NCBI GenBank assembly: GCA_016281315.1
Contig: JAEEIJ010000051.1
Location: 1 to 64,000, forward strand
Direction: 5' to 3'
DNA length: 64,000 nt
Source of the DNA: Bacteroidales bacterium
GTDB taxonomy: Bacteria > Bacteroidota > Bacteroidia > Bacteroidales > UBA932
The number at the start of each line of letters is the position of its first letter. The stretch's first letter is position 1. The notes beneath the pieces are model-generated. The model saw only the letters and a list, made by a program, of their open reading frames with translations. It did no database searches and was not told where the DNA came from. Below are positions 23,026-32,289 of this stretch, piece after piece. A program made the position numbers and the translations under genes.

Positions 23026-24351
23026 TTACTGGCTGGCCAGCCACATCTTAGGCGTCATTCCCACAACCTTCTTGAAAATATTATTGAAGGACGAAGCGCT
23101 GAGAAATCCGCTTGCTTTTGCAATGTCGTCCTGCCGGGCTTCCCTGTGGGCCAAAAGGTACTCCTGCGCATAATCTATCCTGAGCGCATTCAGGAAGTCC
23201 GGGAAGCTCACGCCATAGGTGTTGTTTACGAGCTTGGAAATGTATGTTTTATTTGTGTGAAGACGGTCGGCCACATCTCCCAGGCTGAGGCTGGGCTGCA
23301 GGAACAGCTTGTCCCGCATCATAAGGGCCTGGAAACGGGCCATCAGGCTGTCGTCCCAGCTTCCCAGGACGGTCCCCTGAAGCTTTCCCTTGACGGTTTC
23401 TATGCTTGTCTGCGGCTTGAAGGAATTGATGCTGAGCGACTCGTCCAGCTTCTTCCTGAGACGGGCTTTCATCCCGAAGTCGCACTCGTCCAGCAACTCT
23501 TCCATCATAATCTCCACAATGGGACCCTTTATACGGTCATTGTAGTTGTAGAACATCACGTGACGGGCCTGGACGTGGGTGATGGTTTTCTTTTCCCCAA
23601 AAAGGCCGCAGTACATAAAACAGAAGTACCACGTTACGACAAGCAGTGACTGCGCCACACCCACCCAGGGATGGGCGTCAAAAATATCCTTGAAGAAGAA
23701 CACCTTTGAGAGGATATAGAGCGCCGCAAGAATCATCGTGGATAGCGAAAGCTCGATAACGCGGGCGCTTTCTCCCCTGCGGAAATACTTCCAAACCTGG
23801 ACTAGGGTGATCTTTTCCTTTACAACAAAATAAATGAAATAGATGAAGCCCACCGCGAACTCCGCGGCAACCACAATACGATATCCGAGCGACGCCCACA
23901 GGAAATAATCCCACTCCCACCGGCCCTTGTACTCCGCGGCAACCCCGGGGCCTTCCGTATACAGGCGCTGAAGGAATTGTGCGACGGATTCCCGTCCCAT
24001 CACGCCGGTGAGGGAAAGGGTGGCAAAAAGCAGGGAGAAGGGAATCAGGACCCAGATAAACTGAACTGGATGAAAGCGCGTGCGCCTGTTAAGCTTATAG
24101 TAATACAGCCAGAACAGCGGAATCACGCAAGGACCTGAAAAAATGGACACGAGGTGGCTGTATACGACTGTATCGGTGGATCTTCCCGGGGACACGTAAA
24201 TGGCGTCTGCGGTAAAATAAAGCATCAGGATGAACGACAGAGTCGTCAACATCCAGAAAGTGCTTGTGCGGCGGGAGATGAAAAAGTTAAGGACAATCCC
24301 CAGAAAGCAAGCCGTAGCAGGTAAGAAAAGCAGCGGTCTCAGGAAGTCCAT
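23026..24351 (-). CDS. Polytopic membrane AraC-family regulator
   Basis: About 6-7 N-terminal TM segments then AraC HTH (SLGDVADRLHTNKTYISKLVNNTYGVSFPDFLNALRIDYAQEYLL...FLSASSFNNIFKKVVGMTPKMW); paralogue of 40728-41984. Confidence 0.85.
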   Translation of the reverse strand: MDFLRPLLFLPATACFLGIVLNFFISRRTSTFWMLTTLSFILMLYFTADAIYVSPGRSTDTVVYSHLVSIFSGPCVIPLFWLYYYKLNRRTRFHPVQFIWVLIPFSLLFATLSLTGVMGRESVAQFLQRLYTEGPGVAAEYKGRWEWDYFLWASLGYRIVVAAEFAVGFIYFIYFVVKEKITLVQVWKYFRRGESARVIELSLSTMILAALYILSKVFFFKDIFDAHPWVGVAQSLLVVTWYFCFMYCGLFGEKKTITHVQARHVMFYNYNDRIKGPIVEIMMEELLDECDFGMKARLRKKLDESLSINSFKPQTSIETVKGKLQGTVLGSWDDSLMARFQALMMRDKLFLQPSLSLGDVADRLHTNKTYISKLVNNTYGVSFPDFLNALRIDYAQEYLLAHREARQDDIAKASGFLSASSFNNIFKKVVGMTPKMWLASQ

Positions 24352-24354
24352 AAC

Positions 24355-25425
24355 CTAGAATTTGTCGTTGTTCTCGAAGATTTTGGTTTCCCATCCGGAA
24401 ACGGACGGCGCAAAAGTGATCTCCGAATAAATGCTGCTCAAATCCAGCCCAAGATGGAAGGTGTACTGACGCCCGTATACAAAGACATTGTCCGGCAAGA
24501 GGCCGTACAGCATATACTTGGCGTGCTGCCACTCCAGCGGCGGATACTCGAAACCGTTCAGCGTGAAGCCTTCCACATCGAAGAAAACCTCTACGAACTG
24601 TTTCCCAACCTCTATTTCATCCGGGATTGAATAGTAACGGTGAGAATGGGCCAGACGGTCTTCCAGGGTATGGTAACCGATGAATTTTTCATTTTCCGAA
24701 CCGACTCCCACAACCGCATCTCCTTCAAAAACAACCACCTTGCGGTAGTAGCCCTGCCTGTGCCAGATGCCGTGGCTCAGGGCAATGTCATTCACAAAGA
24801 CGCCGGCCGAGGCGACATTATGGGCGACAACCTTTCTGAGGTGGATGAGACCCTGCAGATTGGGGTCTGGCGTAACATCACACACACAATAGCCTATGTC
24901 GTTTGTAATGTGCTGAAACTCAAGCGGAACGATATTGAGCTGCGCCACAGCCATCTCTACGGTTTTGGATACCATAGGGCCGGCGGAGGTCTCTTCTACG
25001 GCATAGGGAATGGAATAGGCTTCCAGCCCGTCTTCATATTTGATATCGCGCACGTACGGATAATAGGCACTGAAAGATACGTTCTGCGTGTTGAACTCGT
25101 CCCATACAAGCGCGTCGAAGAACAGATTGTAGTTCCCTCCGGAAGAGTAAACGATCTGATTGTCCACAACAACGGCATTGTGATCATAATCGATGCCCAC
25201 AAGGCCGAAAGGAAGCTCATCGGAATCCACAGAGCCCTTTGTGGCCGGGGACATGCTAGCCTGACGCTCGGGAGGAATGGCCTGGCCTTCGCGCGTAACC
25301 GCGACATCGAAGGAAACCCTCTGGGAAGACTTCACGCCGCCGGGAGACGGGATATTCTCCTTCATACAGGCGGAGCAGAGCGCTAAAACCAGCAGCAGCG
25401 CGTATTTTTGACGATTCAGAAACAT
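24355..25425 (-). CDS. Fimbrillin-family lipoprotein
   Basis: MFLNRQKYALLLVLALCSACMKENIPSP lipobox; ATKGSVDSDELPFGLVGIDYD, FDALVWDEFNTQNVSFSAYYPYV fimbrillin pattern; promoter rc TACCTTTG at 25433-25440. Confidence 0.75.
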   Translation of the reverse strand: MFLNRQKYALLLVLALCSACMKENIPSPGGVKSSQRVSFDVAVTREGQAIPPERQASMSPATKGSVDSDELPFGLVGIDYDHNAVVVDNQIVYSSGGNYNLFFDALVWDEFNTQNVSFSAYYPYVRDIKYEDGLEAYSIPYAVEETSAGPMVSKTVEMAVAQLNIVPLEFQHITNDIGYCVCDVTPDPNLQGLIHLRKVVAHNVASAGVFVNDIALSHGIWHRQGYYRKVVVFEGDAVVGVGSENEKFIGYHTLEDRLAHSHRYYSIPDEIEVGKQFVEVFFDVEGFTLNGFEYPPLEWQHAKYMLYGLLPDNVFVYGRQYTFHLGLDLSSIYSEITFAPSVSGWETKIFENNDKF

Positions 25426-25690
25426 TACGATGCAAAGGTAGTAATTATTTCCGGAACAACAAGAGAAAACGTAAAAATTATAAAAAATCACAAAATCGGG
25501 CTCTCAGCTGCCTACAAGGCCGTTTTTGGCGTCGAGAAAAGGAGGAATTTACAATTGTTAGTAATTTCTCAGTGAAAAAAAGACCCTATTTCTAAAAAAT
25601 TTAACGATTAAACGGTTTGTATTATAAAAGTTTTGAGAAACTTGATTTCTTTTTAAACATTGAAAAATTATTTTGATATCTTTAAAATAC

Positions 25691-25718
25691 GCGCCAGGTG
25701 TTACCAGGAGGCGCTTTT
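25691..25718 (+). terminator. Hairpin + U-tract in long AT-rich intergenic region (terminator-like/attenuator)
   Basis: GCGCCaGGTgttACCaggaGGCGC followed by TTTTT. Confidence 0.4.
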
Positions 25719-25862
25719 TGCTGATTTGACCAAGTTTATATGCATCTCAACAATAGGCATCCCCTTCTGGAGCGCGCTGCGTGGCACTTTTTGCCTCGTT
25801 TCCCTTTAAGCGTAAATCCCACAATATTTTTTTGAAAAACTTACAAAAAAGTGAAATTTTTT

Positions 25863-25892
25863 TTGGAAACTAAAATTTTAGCATTATCTTTG
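25863..25892 (+). promoter_or_regulatory. Promoter of fimbrial operon: TTG -33 element and TATCTTTG -7 element
   Basis: TTG at 25863-25865, 19-bp spacer, TATCTTTG at 25885-25892. Confidence 0.65.
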
Positions 25893-25978
25893 CACGACTT
25901 TTCCGCGTATGCCACACGCACGCGATATTAATTGAATATAAGAAAACAGGGTCAAAGACAGAATTTAACCGGTTGAAA

Positions 25979-27727
25979 ATGAGAACATTAGCTCATATCC
26001 TCAAATCCCTCGCTGCAGCAAGCCCCAAGCTTGCCGTCTGCGGGGTGATGATGGTGGCTTTGAGCGTTTTTTCTTTACGCGCGCAGAATCACGGCGCGAG
26101 CGTAAAGGTTCTCTTCCCCTTCGACAACGCTTCCGTCAATGAAAATTACCTTGACAACGCATCTGCCCTCTCTGAAATTGCCAATCTTCTTGACGGAGAG
26201 ACGAACGCCAGCGTTGTCGTCACCACCTACTCTTCCCCCGAAGGCAACTGGTACTACAACAAAGATCTGTCGGAACGCCGCGCCGCTTCGATGAAGGCCT
26301 GGCTGGAAAACAAGTACCCCGCCGTTTCCGGCAGAATCGTTCTCAATACCGGAATTGAGGCCTGGGACGATCTTGCCGCCAAGGTCCGGGAAGATGCCCG
26401 TCTTTCAGACGCTTCCCGCAACGCGATCCTGGAAATCATCTCCGGTGATGAAGATCCGGACGTCAAAGAACGCAAACTCTCCGCTCAGGCCCAGTACAAG
26501 AGCCTCTACGCCAAATATTTCAGGTCTCTGCGCTTTGCGTCCATTTCGCTGAGAATCGCAAATTCCGCCGAATCTGACCGTTTGCACACGAATTCTGAAA
26601 TCTCGGAAACCGGCAAAACCCCCGCCGTCGTAAGGAAGACCGCAGCAGAAAACGGCCTTCCGGTGGTGTTCTACGCCGTTTCGGAGGATTTCATCCGTCC
26701 CTCCTATATGGGCAATGACGCCGCAATGAAGGAAATCATCCGTCTGATGAAAAGCGGAAAGGTGCGCAGTATGGTCCTGGAGGGCACCGCTTCCCCGGAG
26801 GGGAATGCAAAAGCGAACGAGCGCCTCGCCCAGAGCCGCGCGGAGAACCTCAAAAACTACATCGTGGGAATGTTCCCCGAGATGGAGAAGAACATTACGG
26901 TGGTGAACAAGGGCGTGGTCGAAGGAAGCGAAGAAGAGTATGCTTCGCTCCGTTGCGCACGCATCGCCCGGATGGATGTGGAAGAAGAAATTGACAACGT
27001 CCAGGTTGATACCGTCAAAGTCGATACTACCGTCAAGGTTGATACTACCGCCACGGTTGATACTGCCGCCACGGTGGTGGTGGACACCGTCAAAGTCGTG
27101 AAACCCGTCGAAACCCCTGAGGAGCCCCAGCGGATTCGCAAACCCCTGTTTGCCCTCACCACCAACCTCCTTTATGAAGCGGGCGGGGCCATCGCGACCG
27201 GTTTCCATACCGTGCCCCTCACCGTCGGATACGAAATCCCCATCGGCCGGCACTTCAGCATTCAGTCCAATTACACCGTCACCACTCCCTGGCATGCGTG
27301 GAACAGCAATGCGGAATGCGCGGAGCTCATGCACTGGGATCTGGGAGCCCGGTGGTACCCCGGCGGCAGCTTCAAAAAGCCCTTCACGCCAAAGGCAGGC
27401 AGAAGAGTCCTGGACGGGTGGTACGCTTCCCTCTCGGCCGGCATGGGTTATTACGACTTTGAACACAACGGCAAAGGGTACCAGGGTGAGGAAGCCCTGG
27501 CTTCGGTGGGTTTAGGCTACAGCCTCTGCCTGGACGACCACTGGAGCCTCAACTTCGGCCTGGGTGTGGGTCCCATGTACACCCGCTACCGCTATTACGA
27601 AGGCCGCTCCAACAACGAGCACCTGATGTACCGCTACGGCGGCACCTTCACATACTTTGGCCTCACCGATGCAAAGGTGACGCTCACCTATCTGTTTTAC
27701 TACAACAAGAAGCAGAACAGGAAATAA
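25979..27727 (+). CDS. OmpA-like protein with C-terminal DUF3575-type beta-barrel, first gene of fimbrial operon
   Basis: Two OmpA-C-like repeats (TYSSPEGNWYYNKDLSERRAASMKAWL; EGTASPEGNAKANERLAQSRAENLKNYI), VDT-repeat linker, LFALTTNLLYEAGGAIATGFHTVPLTVGYEIPIGRHFSIQSNYTVTTPWHAW. Start moved from TTG 25973 to ATG 25979. Confidence 0.85.
   Translation: MRTLAHILKSLAAASPKLAVCGVMMVALSVFSLRAQNHGASVKVLFPFDNASVNENYLDNASALSEIANLLDGETNASVVVTTYSSPEGNWYYNKDLSERRAASMKAWLENKYPAVSGRIVLNTGIEAWDDLAAKVREDARLSDASRNAILEIISGDEDPDVKERKLSAQAQYKSLYAKYFRSLRFASISLRIANSAESDRLHTNSEISETGKTPAVVRKTAAENGLPVVFYAVSEDFIRPSYMGNDAAMKEIIRLMKSGKVRSMVLEGTASPEGNAKANERLAQSRAENLKNYIVGMFPEMEKNITVVNKGVVEGSEEEYASLRCARIARMDVEEEIDNVQVDTVKVDTTVKVDTTATVDTAATVVVDTVKVVKPVETPEEPQRIRKPLFALTTNLLYEAGGAIATGFHTVPLTVGYEIPIGRHFSIQSNYTVTTPWHAWNSNAECAELMHWDLGARWYPGGSFKKPFTPKAGRRVLDGWYASLSAGMGYYDFEHNGKGYQGEEALASVGLGYSLCLDDHWSLNFGLGVGPMYTRYRYYEGRSNNEHLMYRYGGTFTYFGLTDAKVTLTYLFYYNKKQNRK
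27005..27102 (+). repeat. In-frame degenerate ~18-bp tandem repeat (VDTTxx linker)
   Basis: gttgataccgtcaaa/gtcgatactaccgtcaag/gttgatactaccgccacg/gttgatactgccgccacg/...gtggacaccgtcaaa. Confidence 0.75.
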
Positions 27728-28756
27728 ATGAGAAGACGGCTTGTCATATTGATCTTTGCAGTGCTTACGATCCTCACGGGTTGCAAGCGCCGTGAGCTTG
27801 AATATGGCAGCGCCAACCTCAACCTCCGCCTCAATCTTAATCTGAACGTACGCGTAAACGGCCAGACGGAAGTTCTTCCCACGCCGGAAATGATGCGCGT
27901 GATGTTTTTCGATCCTGATACATATGATCTTGTAACCGAAAGCTACCTCCCTGCCACTGGCGGCCGTGTATCGCTTCCTCCGGGAAAATACAAGTTCATC
28001 GGTTACAATTTCGATACGGAAGCAACCCTCCTGAGGAACGACAGAAACTACTACTCCATCGAGGCCTACACCAACGAAGTATCCTCCTCGATGAAGGCCA
28101 GCATCCTCAACTCCATCCGTTACGGCCGTTCTGCCACCAAGTCCAATCCGGACGAAGACGCCTGGGAGGTCGCCCTCTCCAAGGTGCAGGAAAGCGCCAT
28201 CATCTATGAGCCGGACCACCTGTTCGTAAGTCACAAGGACATCGAGGTGCTCAACATCGCCGGAGACCAGACCATCGAGGCCGATGCGGAAACCATCATC
28301 GAGACCTGGCAGATCTCCGTCCGCATCAAGAACGAGCAGTATATGGCATCCGCCCGCGCGCTCCTGACCGGCCAGATCGCATCCAACTTCATCGGCCTGC
28401 CCAAGGAAGAGGGCAAGACGGATACCGACGTCACCCTTCTGTTCGATATGAGCGCCGGCTCCGATGCTGAAAACAACGATATCGTCGTGGGTAAATTCAA
28501 CACCTTCGGCAAGAACCCGTCCGTGATGAGCCGCCTGTGGCTCACCATCATCCTCAAGACCGTCGGCGGTGAAACCGTGGAATGGCACCGCGACATCACG
28601 GACGAATTTATGGACGAGGACAATCTGGAAGACCAGACCATTTACATCGAAGAAGAAATTGTAGTTCCCGAACCCCAGGGCGGCGGCAGCGGAGGCGGTG
28701 GCTTCCAGCCCGGCGTAGACGACTGGGAAGAGGAGAACGTACCCATAAACATTTAG
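27728..28756 (+). CDS. DUF5119-type / Mfa2-FimB-like fimbrial lipoprotein
   Basis: MRRRLVILIFAVLTILTGCKRRELEYGSANLNLRLNLNLNVRVNG...; position behind DUF3575 gene in fimbrial operon. Confidence 0.75.
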   Translation: MRRRLVILIFAVLTILTGCKRRELEYGSANLNLRLNLNLNVRVNGQTEVLPTPEMMRVMFFDPDTYDLVTESYLPATGGRVSLPPGKYKFIGYNFDTEATLLRNDRNYYSIEAYTNEVSSSMKASILNSIRYGRSATKSNPDEDAWEVALSKVQESAIIYEPDHLFVSHKDIEVLNIAGDQTIEADAETIIETWQISVRIKNEQYMASARALLTGQIASNFIGLPKEEGKTDTDVTLLFDMSAGSDAENNDIVVGKFNTFGKNPSVMSRLWLTIILKTVGGETVEWHRDITDEFMDEDNLEDQTIYIEEEIVVPEPQGGGSGGGGFQPGVDDWEEENVPINI

Positions 28757-28796
28757 AAATCTTATGTTAAACCTTTTTATAAACAATCAAAACTTT

Positions 28797-29921
28797 ATGA
28801 AAACCAACCAATTGATTCTCGCCGCAGCGCTGGTAGCGCTCGCAGCTTGCAGCAAGGAAAACGTTGTTTCCAACGTCAACCTTGAGTCCAACGAGATCGG
28901 CTTCACCGCCGTTACCCGCAAGGCCACCAAGGCCAACAACGCCATCATCACCGGCACCACCTACGCCACCGACAACACTTTCAATGTTTGGGGCTGGCAG
29001 AGCGAAGCCGCCGACTACTCCGAGTTTGCAGAGGGTGACGCCTCCAACTTCATGTCCGGCATTACCATCTCCTGGACGGGTGGCCGTCTGAACCGCTCCG
29101 AAGCTTGGCGCAACGCCGACAACTACTACTACTGGCCTTTCACCGGAAAGATCAGCTTCCTGGCCGTTCACCCTTCGAGCGTAGCTCCTTCCACCACCGG
29201 TTGGGACGCTACCAATGACAAGCCCAAGGCTACGTTTGCCGATTACACCATCAGCAGCGCCAACAAGACCGTGGACCTGATGCTCGCAAACAACGACGGT
29301 TCCCGCCGTTCCGACGCTCTCCCCATGGTGTTCAACCACGCGCTCGCACAGATTCAGTTCCGCGCACGTACCAATGAGGATTATTCCAACGATGTCACCT
29401 TCACGCTCAAGAGCGTAAAGCTGAACAACATCGACCTCTCCGGCGACCTCGCCTATGCAAACAGCGCTTTCGCCTGGACAGATAACAACACCCAGACCGA
29501 AGAGTGGGCCTACTATACTGCTGATCAGGAGGTTGCCTATGCTGCCACCGATGCTGCCGCCGCCCTTTACGGAGACGCCAATGTGATGATCCCTCAGCCC
29601 GCCTACGTTCACGTAGACGCCGTGGGCGCCCCTGGTGATCCCGGTTATGTCGCCGAGGTTGAAGGCACCACCATCACCATCGGTTACACCATGGAGCAGA
29701 CCGGCAGCGCCCCCATCACCGGCACCGTTACCGTTCCCGCCCCTTGGACCAAGGTGAAGGAAGGTTCCACCGACTATAATCCGGCCGAGGCAATCTCCGC
29801 CTGGGAGCCTGGCAAGAAGTACAACTACACCCTCAACTTCAAGCTCAACGAAATCCTCTTCGATCCCACTGTCACCAACTGGGTGGAGGTTGAGATGTCC
29901 ACCATCAACATCATTGACTAA
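28797..29921 (+). CDS. Fimbrillin family protein
   Basis: Lipobox ALAACSKE; IGFTAVTRKATKANNAIITGTTY; YYYWPFTGKISFLAVHP; FNHALAQIQFRART; WEPGKKYNYTLNF. Start moved to ATG 28797. Confidence 0.88.
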   Translation: MKTNQLILAAALVALAACSKENVVSNVNLESNEIGFTAVTRKATKANNAIITGTTYATDNTFNVWGWQSEAADYSEFAEGDASNFMSGITISWTGGRLNRSEAWRNADNYYYWPFTGKISFLAVHPSSVAPSTTGWDATNDKPKATFADYTISSANKTVDLMLANNDGSRRSDALPMVFNHALAQIQFRARTNEDYSNDVTFTLKSVKLNNIDLSGDLAYANSAFAWTDNNTQTEEWAYYTADQEVAYAATDAAAALYGDANVMIPQPAYVHVDAVGAPGDPGYVAEVEGTTITIGYTMEQTGSAPITGTVTVPAPWTKVKEGSTDYNPAEAISAWEPGKKYNYTLNFKLNEILFDPTVTNWVEVEMSTINIID

Positions 29922-29959
29922 TCACAGAAATATGTAAAACAAAATAACAACAAACCATT

Positions 29960-31078
29960 ATGAAAAAGTTCTTCATCATCGCAGCTGCCGCGGTCGTAGC
30001 ACTCGCCGCCTGCACCAAGGACAACGCCGATAAGACCGCCTATGACAACAGCCGTCTTATCAACTTCAACACCGTAGCCATGAAGGCCACCAAGGCCCCC
30101 ATCGCAGGGACCACCTACGCCTACAATGCCCCCGCTTTCGGTGTATTCGCCTACTATCTGGCCGACGGCAACTGGAACACCTCCGGCGCCAACGCTTCGG
30201 CTGTCTCCTACATGGACGATGTAGAGGTCGCCTTCAATGACACCAAAGACATCTGGGCCCCCAGCGACACCTATTACTGGCCGCTGGAAGGTAAGCTCAC
30301 CTTCATCGCCTACTCTCCCAAGAGCGCAGCTACTGCGACCTTCAGCAACGCCGGTGTCCTGACCCTCACCGGTTTCACCGTGAACACCACCGTGGCCAAC
30401 CAGGTAGACCTGCTTTATTCCGCCATCGCGGCCGACAAAACGCAGAACGAGAGCTACTATACGGATTCCGGCAACTCCAAGAACAGCGAGACCGCCGAAG
30501 GTGACAAGGGCGTGAACATCCAGTTCAAGCACGCGCTTTCCCAGATTATCTTCAAGGCCAAGACCGCAGATGATGTCTATGACTCCGGTCTGAGCTTCAA
30601 GGTGGACGGCATCACCGTCAATGCTGCCAGCACTGCCACCAGCATGACTGTCACCAATCCCACCACCAGCCAGCTCGCTTCCGCCATCACCACCTGGAAC
30701 AGCCCTTCCACCAACGCCAACTTTGCTGTGAGCAGCACGGAATTCCCTGCCGCCGCCAACACCTATCTCACGAAGACCCTCTCCGACGCTATCGGCGATG
30801 CTCTTCTGATGATTCCTGTTACCGCTTTCGCCGGCACCGATCCTACCGTTACCATCAGCTACACCCTTTATCGCATCAGCGACAATCAGGACCTCGGTTC
30901 CAAGGAAGTAACCATCCACTTCGACGATATCGACGACGTGGTCACTGCCTGGGAAGCCGGTAAGAAGTACGAGTACGATCTCACCATCGACCTCCAGAAG
31001 ATTTACTTCACTCCTTCCATCGTCGACTGGGTCGACGGTGGCGCTCAGCCTGTTGACGTTCCCGATGACGCCAGCTAG
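29960..31078 (+). CDS. Fimbrillin family protein
   Basis: ALAACTKD; INFNTVAMKATKAPIAGTTY; YYWPLEGKLTFIAYSPKS; FKHALSQIIFKAKT; WEAGKKYEYDLTIDL. Confidence 0.88.
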   Translation: MKKFFIIAAAAVVALAACTKDNADKTAYDNSRLINFNTVAMKATKAPIAGTTYAYNAPAFGVFAYYLADGNWNTSGANASAVSYMDDVEVAFNDTKDIWAPSDTYYWPLEGKLTFIAYSPKSAATATFSNAGVLTLTGFTVNTTVANQVDLLYSAIAADKTQNESYYTDSGNSKNSETAEGDKGVNIQFKHALSQIIFKAKTADDVYDSGLSFKVDGITVNAASTATSMTVTNPTTSQLASAITTWNSPSTNANFAVSSTEFPAAANTYLTKTLSDAIGDALLMIPVTAFAGTDPTVTISYTLYRISDNQDLGSKEVTIHFDDIDDVVTAWEAGKKYEYDLTIDLQKIYFTPSIVDWVDGGAQPVDVPDDAS

Positions 31079-31112
31079 TTCAAGTTTAATGGTTTAAAAA
31101 TTGAAACATATC

Positions 31113-32201
31113 ATGAAAAAGACTATCGTTATCGCAGTGGCCGTTCTGGCCCTTGCAGCCTGCTCCAAGAGCGTTATCAACAGGCCCGAATCGGCCCCCA
31201 TCAGCTTCGCACCCAACGCCCTTCTCACCAAGGCCCTCATCCTCCCGGACAGCGATGCCCCCGAGCAGCTGGCTTTCCCTACCAGCGAGTCCTTCAACGT
31301 GTTCGCATACGCCGACCTTAACGACGGTAACGGCACCAACTATGCGACGCCCCTGATGAACGACGTGAACATCTCCTACCAGGGCGGTGACTGGAAAGCC
31401 ACTACCGGTACCTACCTCTGGCCCGCCACCGGCACGGTGGACTTCTATGCCTACTATCCCGGCAGCCTCACCGCCGAATTCAAGAGCGCAGAGAACCCCA
31501 AGGTCCTCGAGCTCACCGGCATCGAGCTCGGCACCTCCATCGGTAACCAGATCGACCCGCTCATCGGCTACACGCTGAGCCAGATCTCCAGCAACAAGCC
31601 CACGGTGAACCTGGTGTTCAAGCACATCACCAGCCAGATCGCCGTAACCGCCTACGACGCCACCAGCACCGTCTCCCTGCAGAACAAGATCTCCATCGAG
31701 AAGGTCGTGTTCAACAACATGAAGACCAGCGGTGACTACAAGGACGGCACCACCTCCGGCAAGGGTACTTGGAGCAACATCAACACCAATACCAACTTCA
31801 CTTCCTTCTCCGGTAGCGAAGTCCTCTCCACCACCGAGAGCTACCTCTCCTCCGGTTCCTTCATCGCTGCCATTGACAACAGCGCTGCATTCGTAGTGGT
31901 TCCCGACAACATCGTCACCGGCACCCCCGCCGATCAGAGCGTGGACGTCACCTACAGCATCGCCGCCTACTCCATCAACGGCTTCGATTATCCCGCTACG
32001 CCCAGCCAGACCGTTTCCATCCCCCTCTATGGCCGGATCAACGGCAACAAGCTCCAGAACGGCAAGCGCTATGTGTTCCATCTGGGCATCTCCCTGGACG
32101 GCGCCAACAACGAGATCATGTTCTCGCCTGTTGTCGAAGGCTGGGAAACCGTGGATGTGGACAACATCGTAGTTGACGCTGTCAACGCCACCCTGCTGTA
32201 A
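31113..32201 (+). CDS. Fimbrillin family protein
   Basis: ALAACSKS; ISFAPNALLTKALILP; YLWPATGTVDFYAYYPGS; FKHITSQIAVTAYD; LQNGKRYVFHLGISL. Start moved from TTG 31101 to ATG 31113. Confidence 0.85.
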   Translation: MKKTIVIAVAVLALAACSKSVINRPESAPISFAPNALLTKALILPDSDAPEQLAFPTSESFNVFAYADLNDGNGTNYATPLMNDVNISYQGGDWKATTGTYLWPATGTVDFYAYYPGSLTAEFKSAENPKVLELTGIELGTSIGNQIDPLIGYTLSQISSNKPTVNLVFKHITSQIAVTAYDATSTVSLQNKISIEKVVFNNMKTSGDYKDGTTSGKGTWSNINTNTNFTSFSGSEVLSTTESYLSSGSFIAAIDNSAAFVVVPDNIVTGTPADQSVDVTYSIAAYSINGFDYPATPSQTVSIPLYGRINGNKLQNGKRYVFHLGISLDGANNEIMFSPVVEGWETVDVDNIVVDAVNATLL

Positions 32202-32238
32202 TGGCTTCGGGAATCGATTGTTTATAATATTTCTCCAT

Positions 32239-32266
32239 CCGGGCGCGGCAACCCGGCCGCGCCCGG
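32239..32266 (+). promoter_or_regulatory. GC-rich 10-bp stem hairpin between fimbrillin genes 3 and 4 (intra-operon RNA processing/attenuation candidate)
   Basis: CCGGGCGCGG caacccgg CCGCGCCCGG, no following U-tract. Confidence 0.6.
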
Positions 32267-32289
32267 GGAAGAGAAAGATTAGCGATTGA

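Noticed and set aside
22914-23030. Open frame downstream of the 23026-24351 AraC gene reading ...SNSRIIQEGLGYASFEDAVNSVTYANNQARQYGSFPQN*
   Set aside because: Protein-like composition but no plausible start codon or promoter in frame; could be a gene remnant, too weak to call.
25492-25972. Invertible (phase-variable) promoter upstream of the fimbrial operon
   Set aside because: No convincing pair of long inverted repeats flanking the promoter found by eye and no recombinase nearby; long-read check suggested instead.
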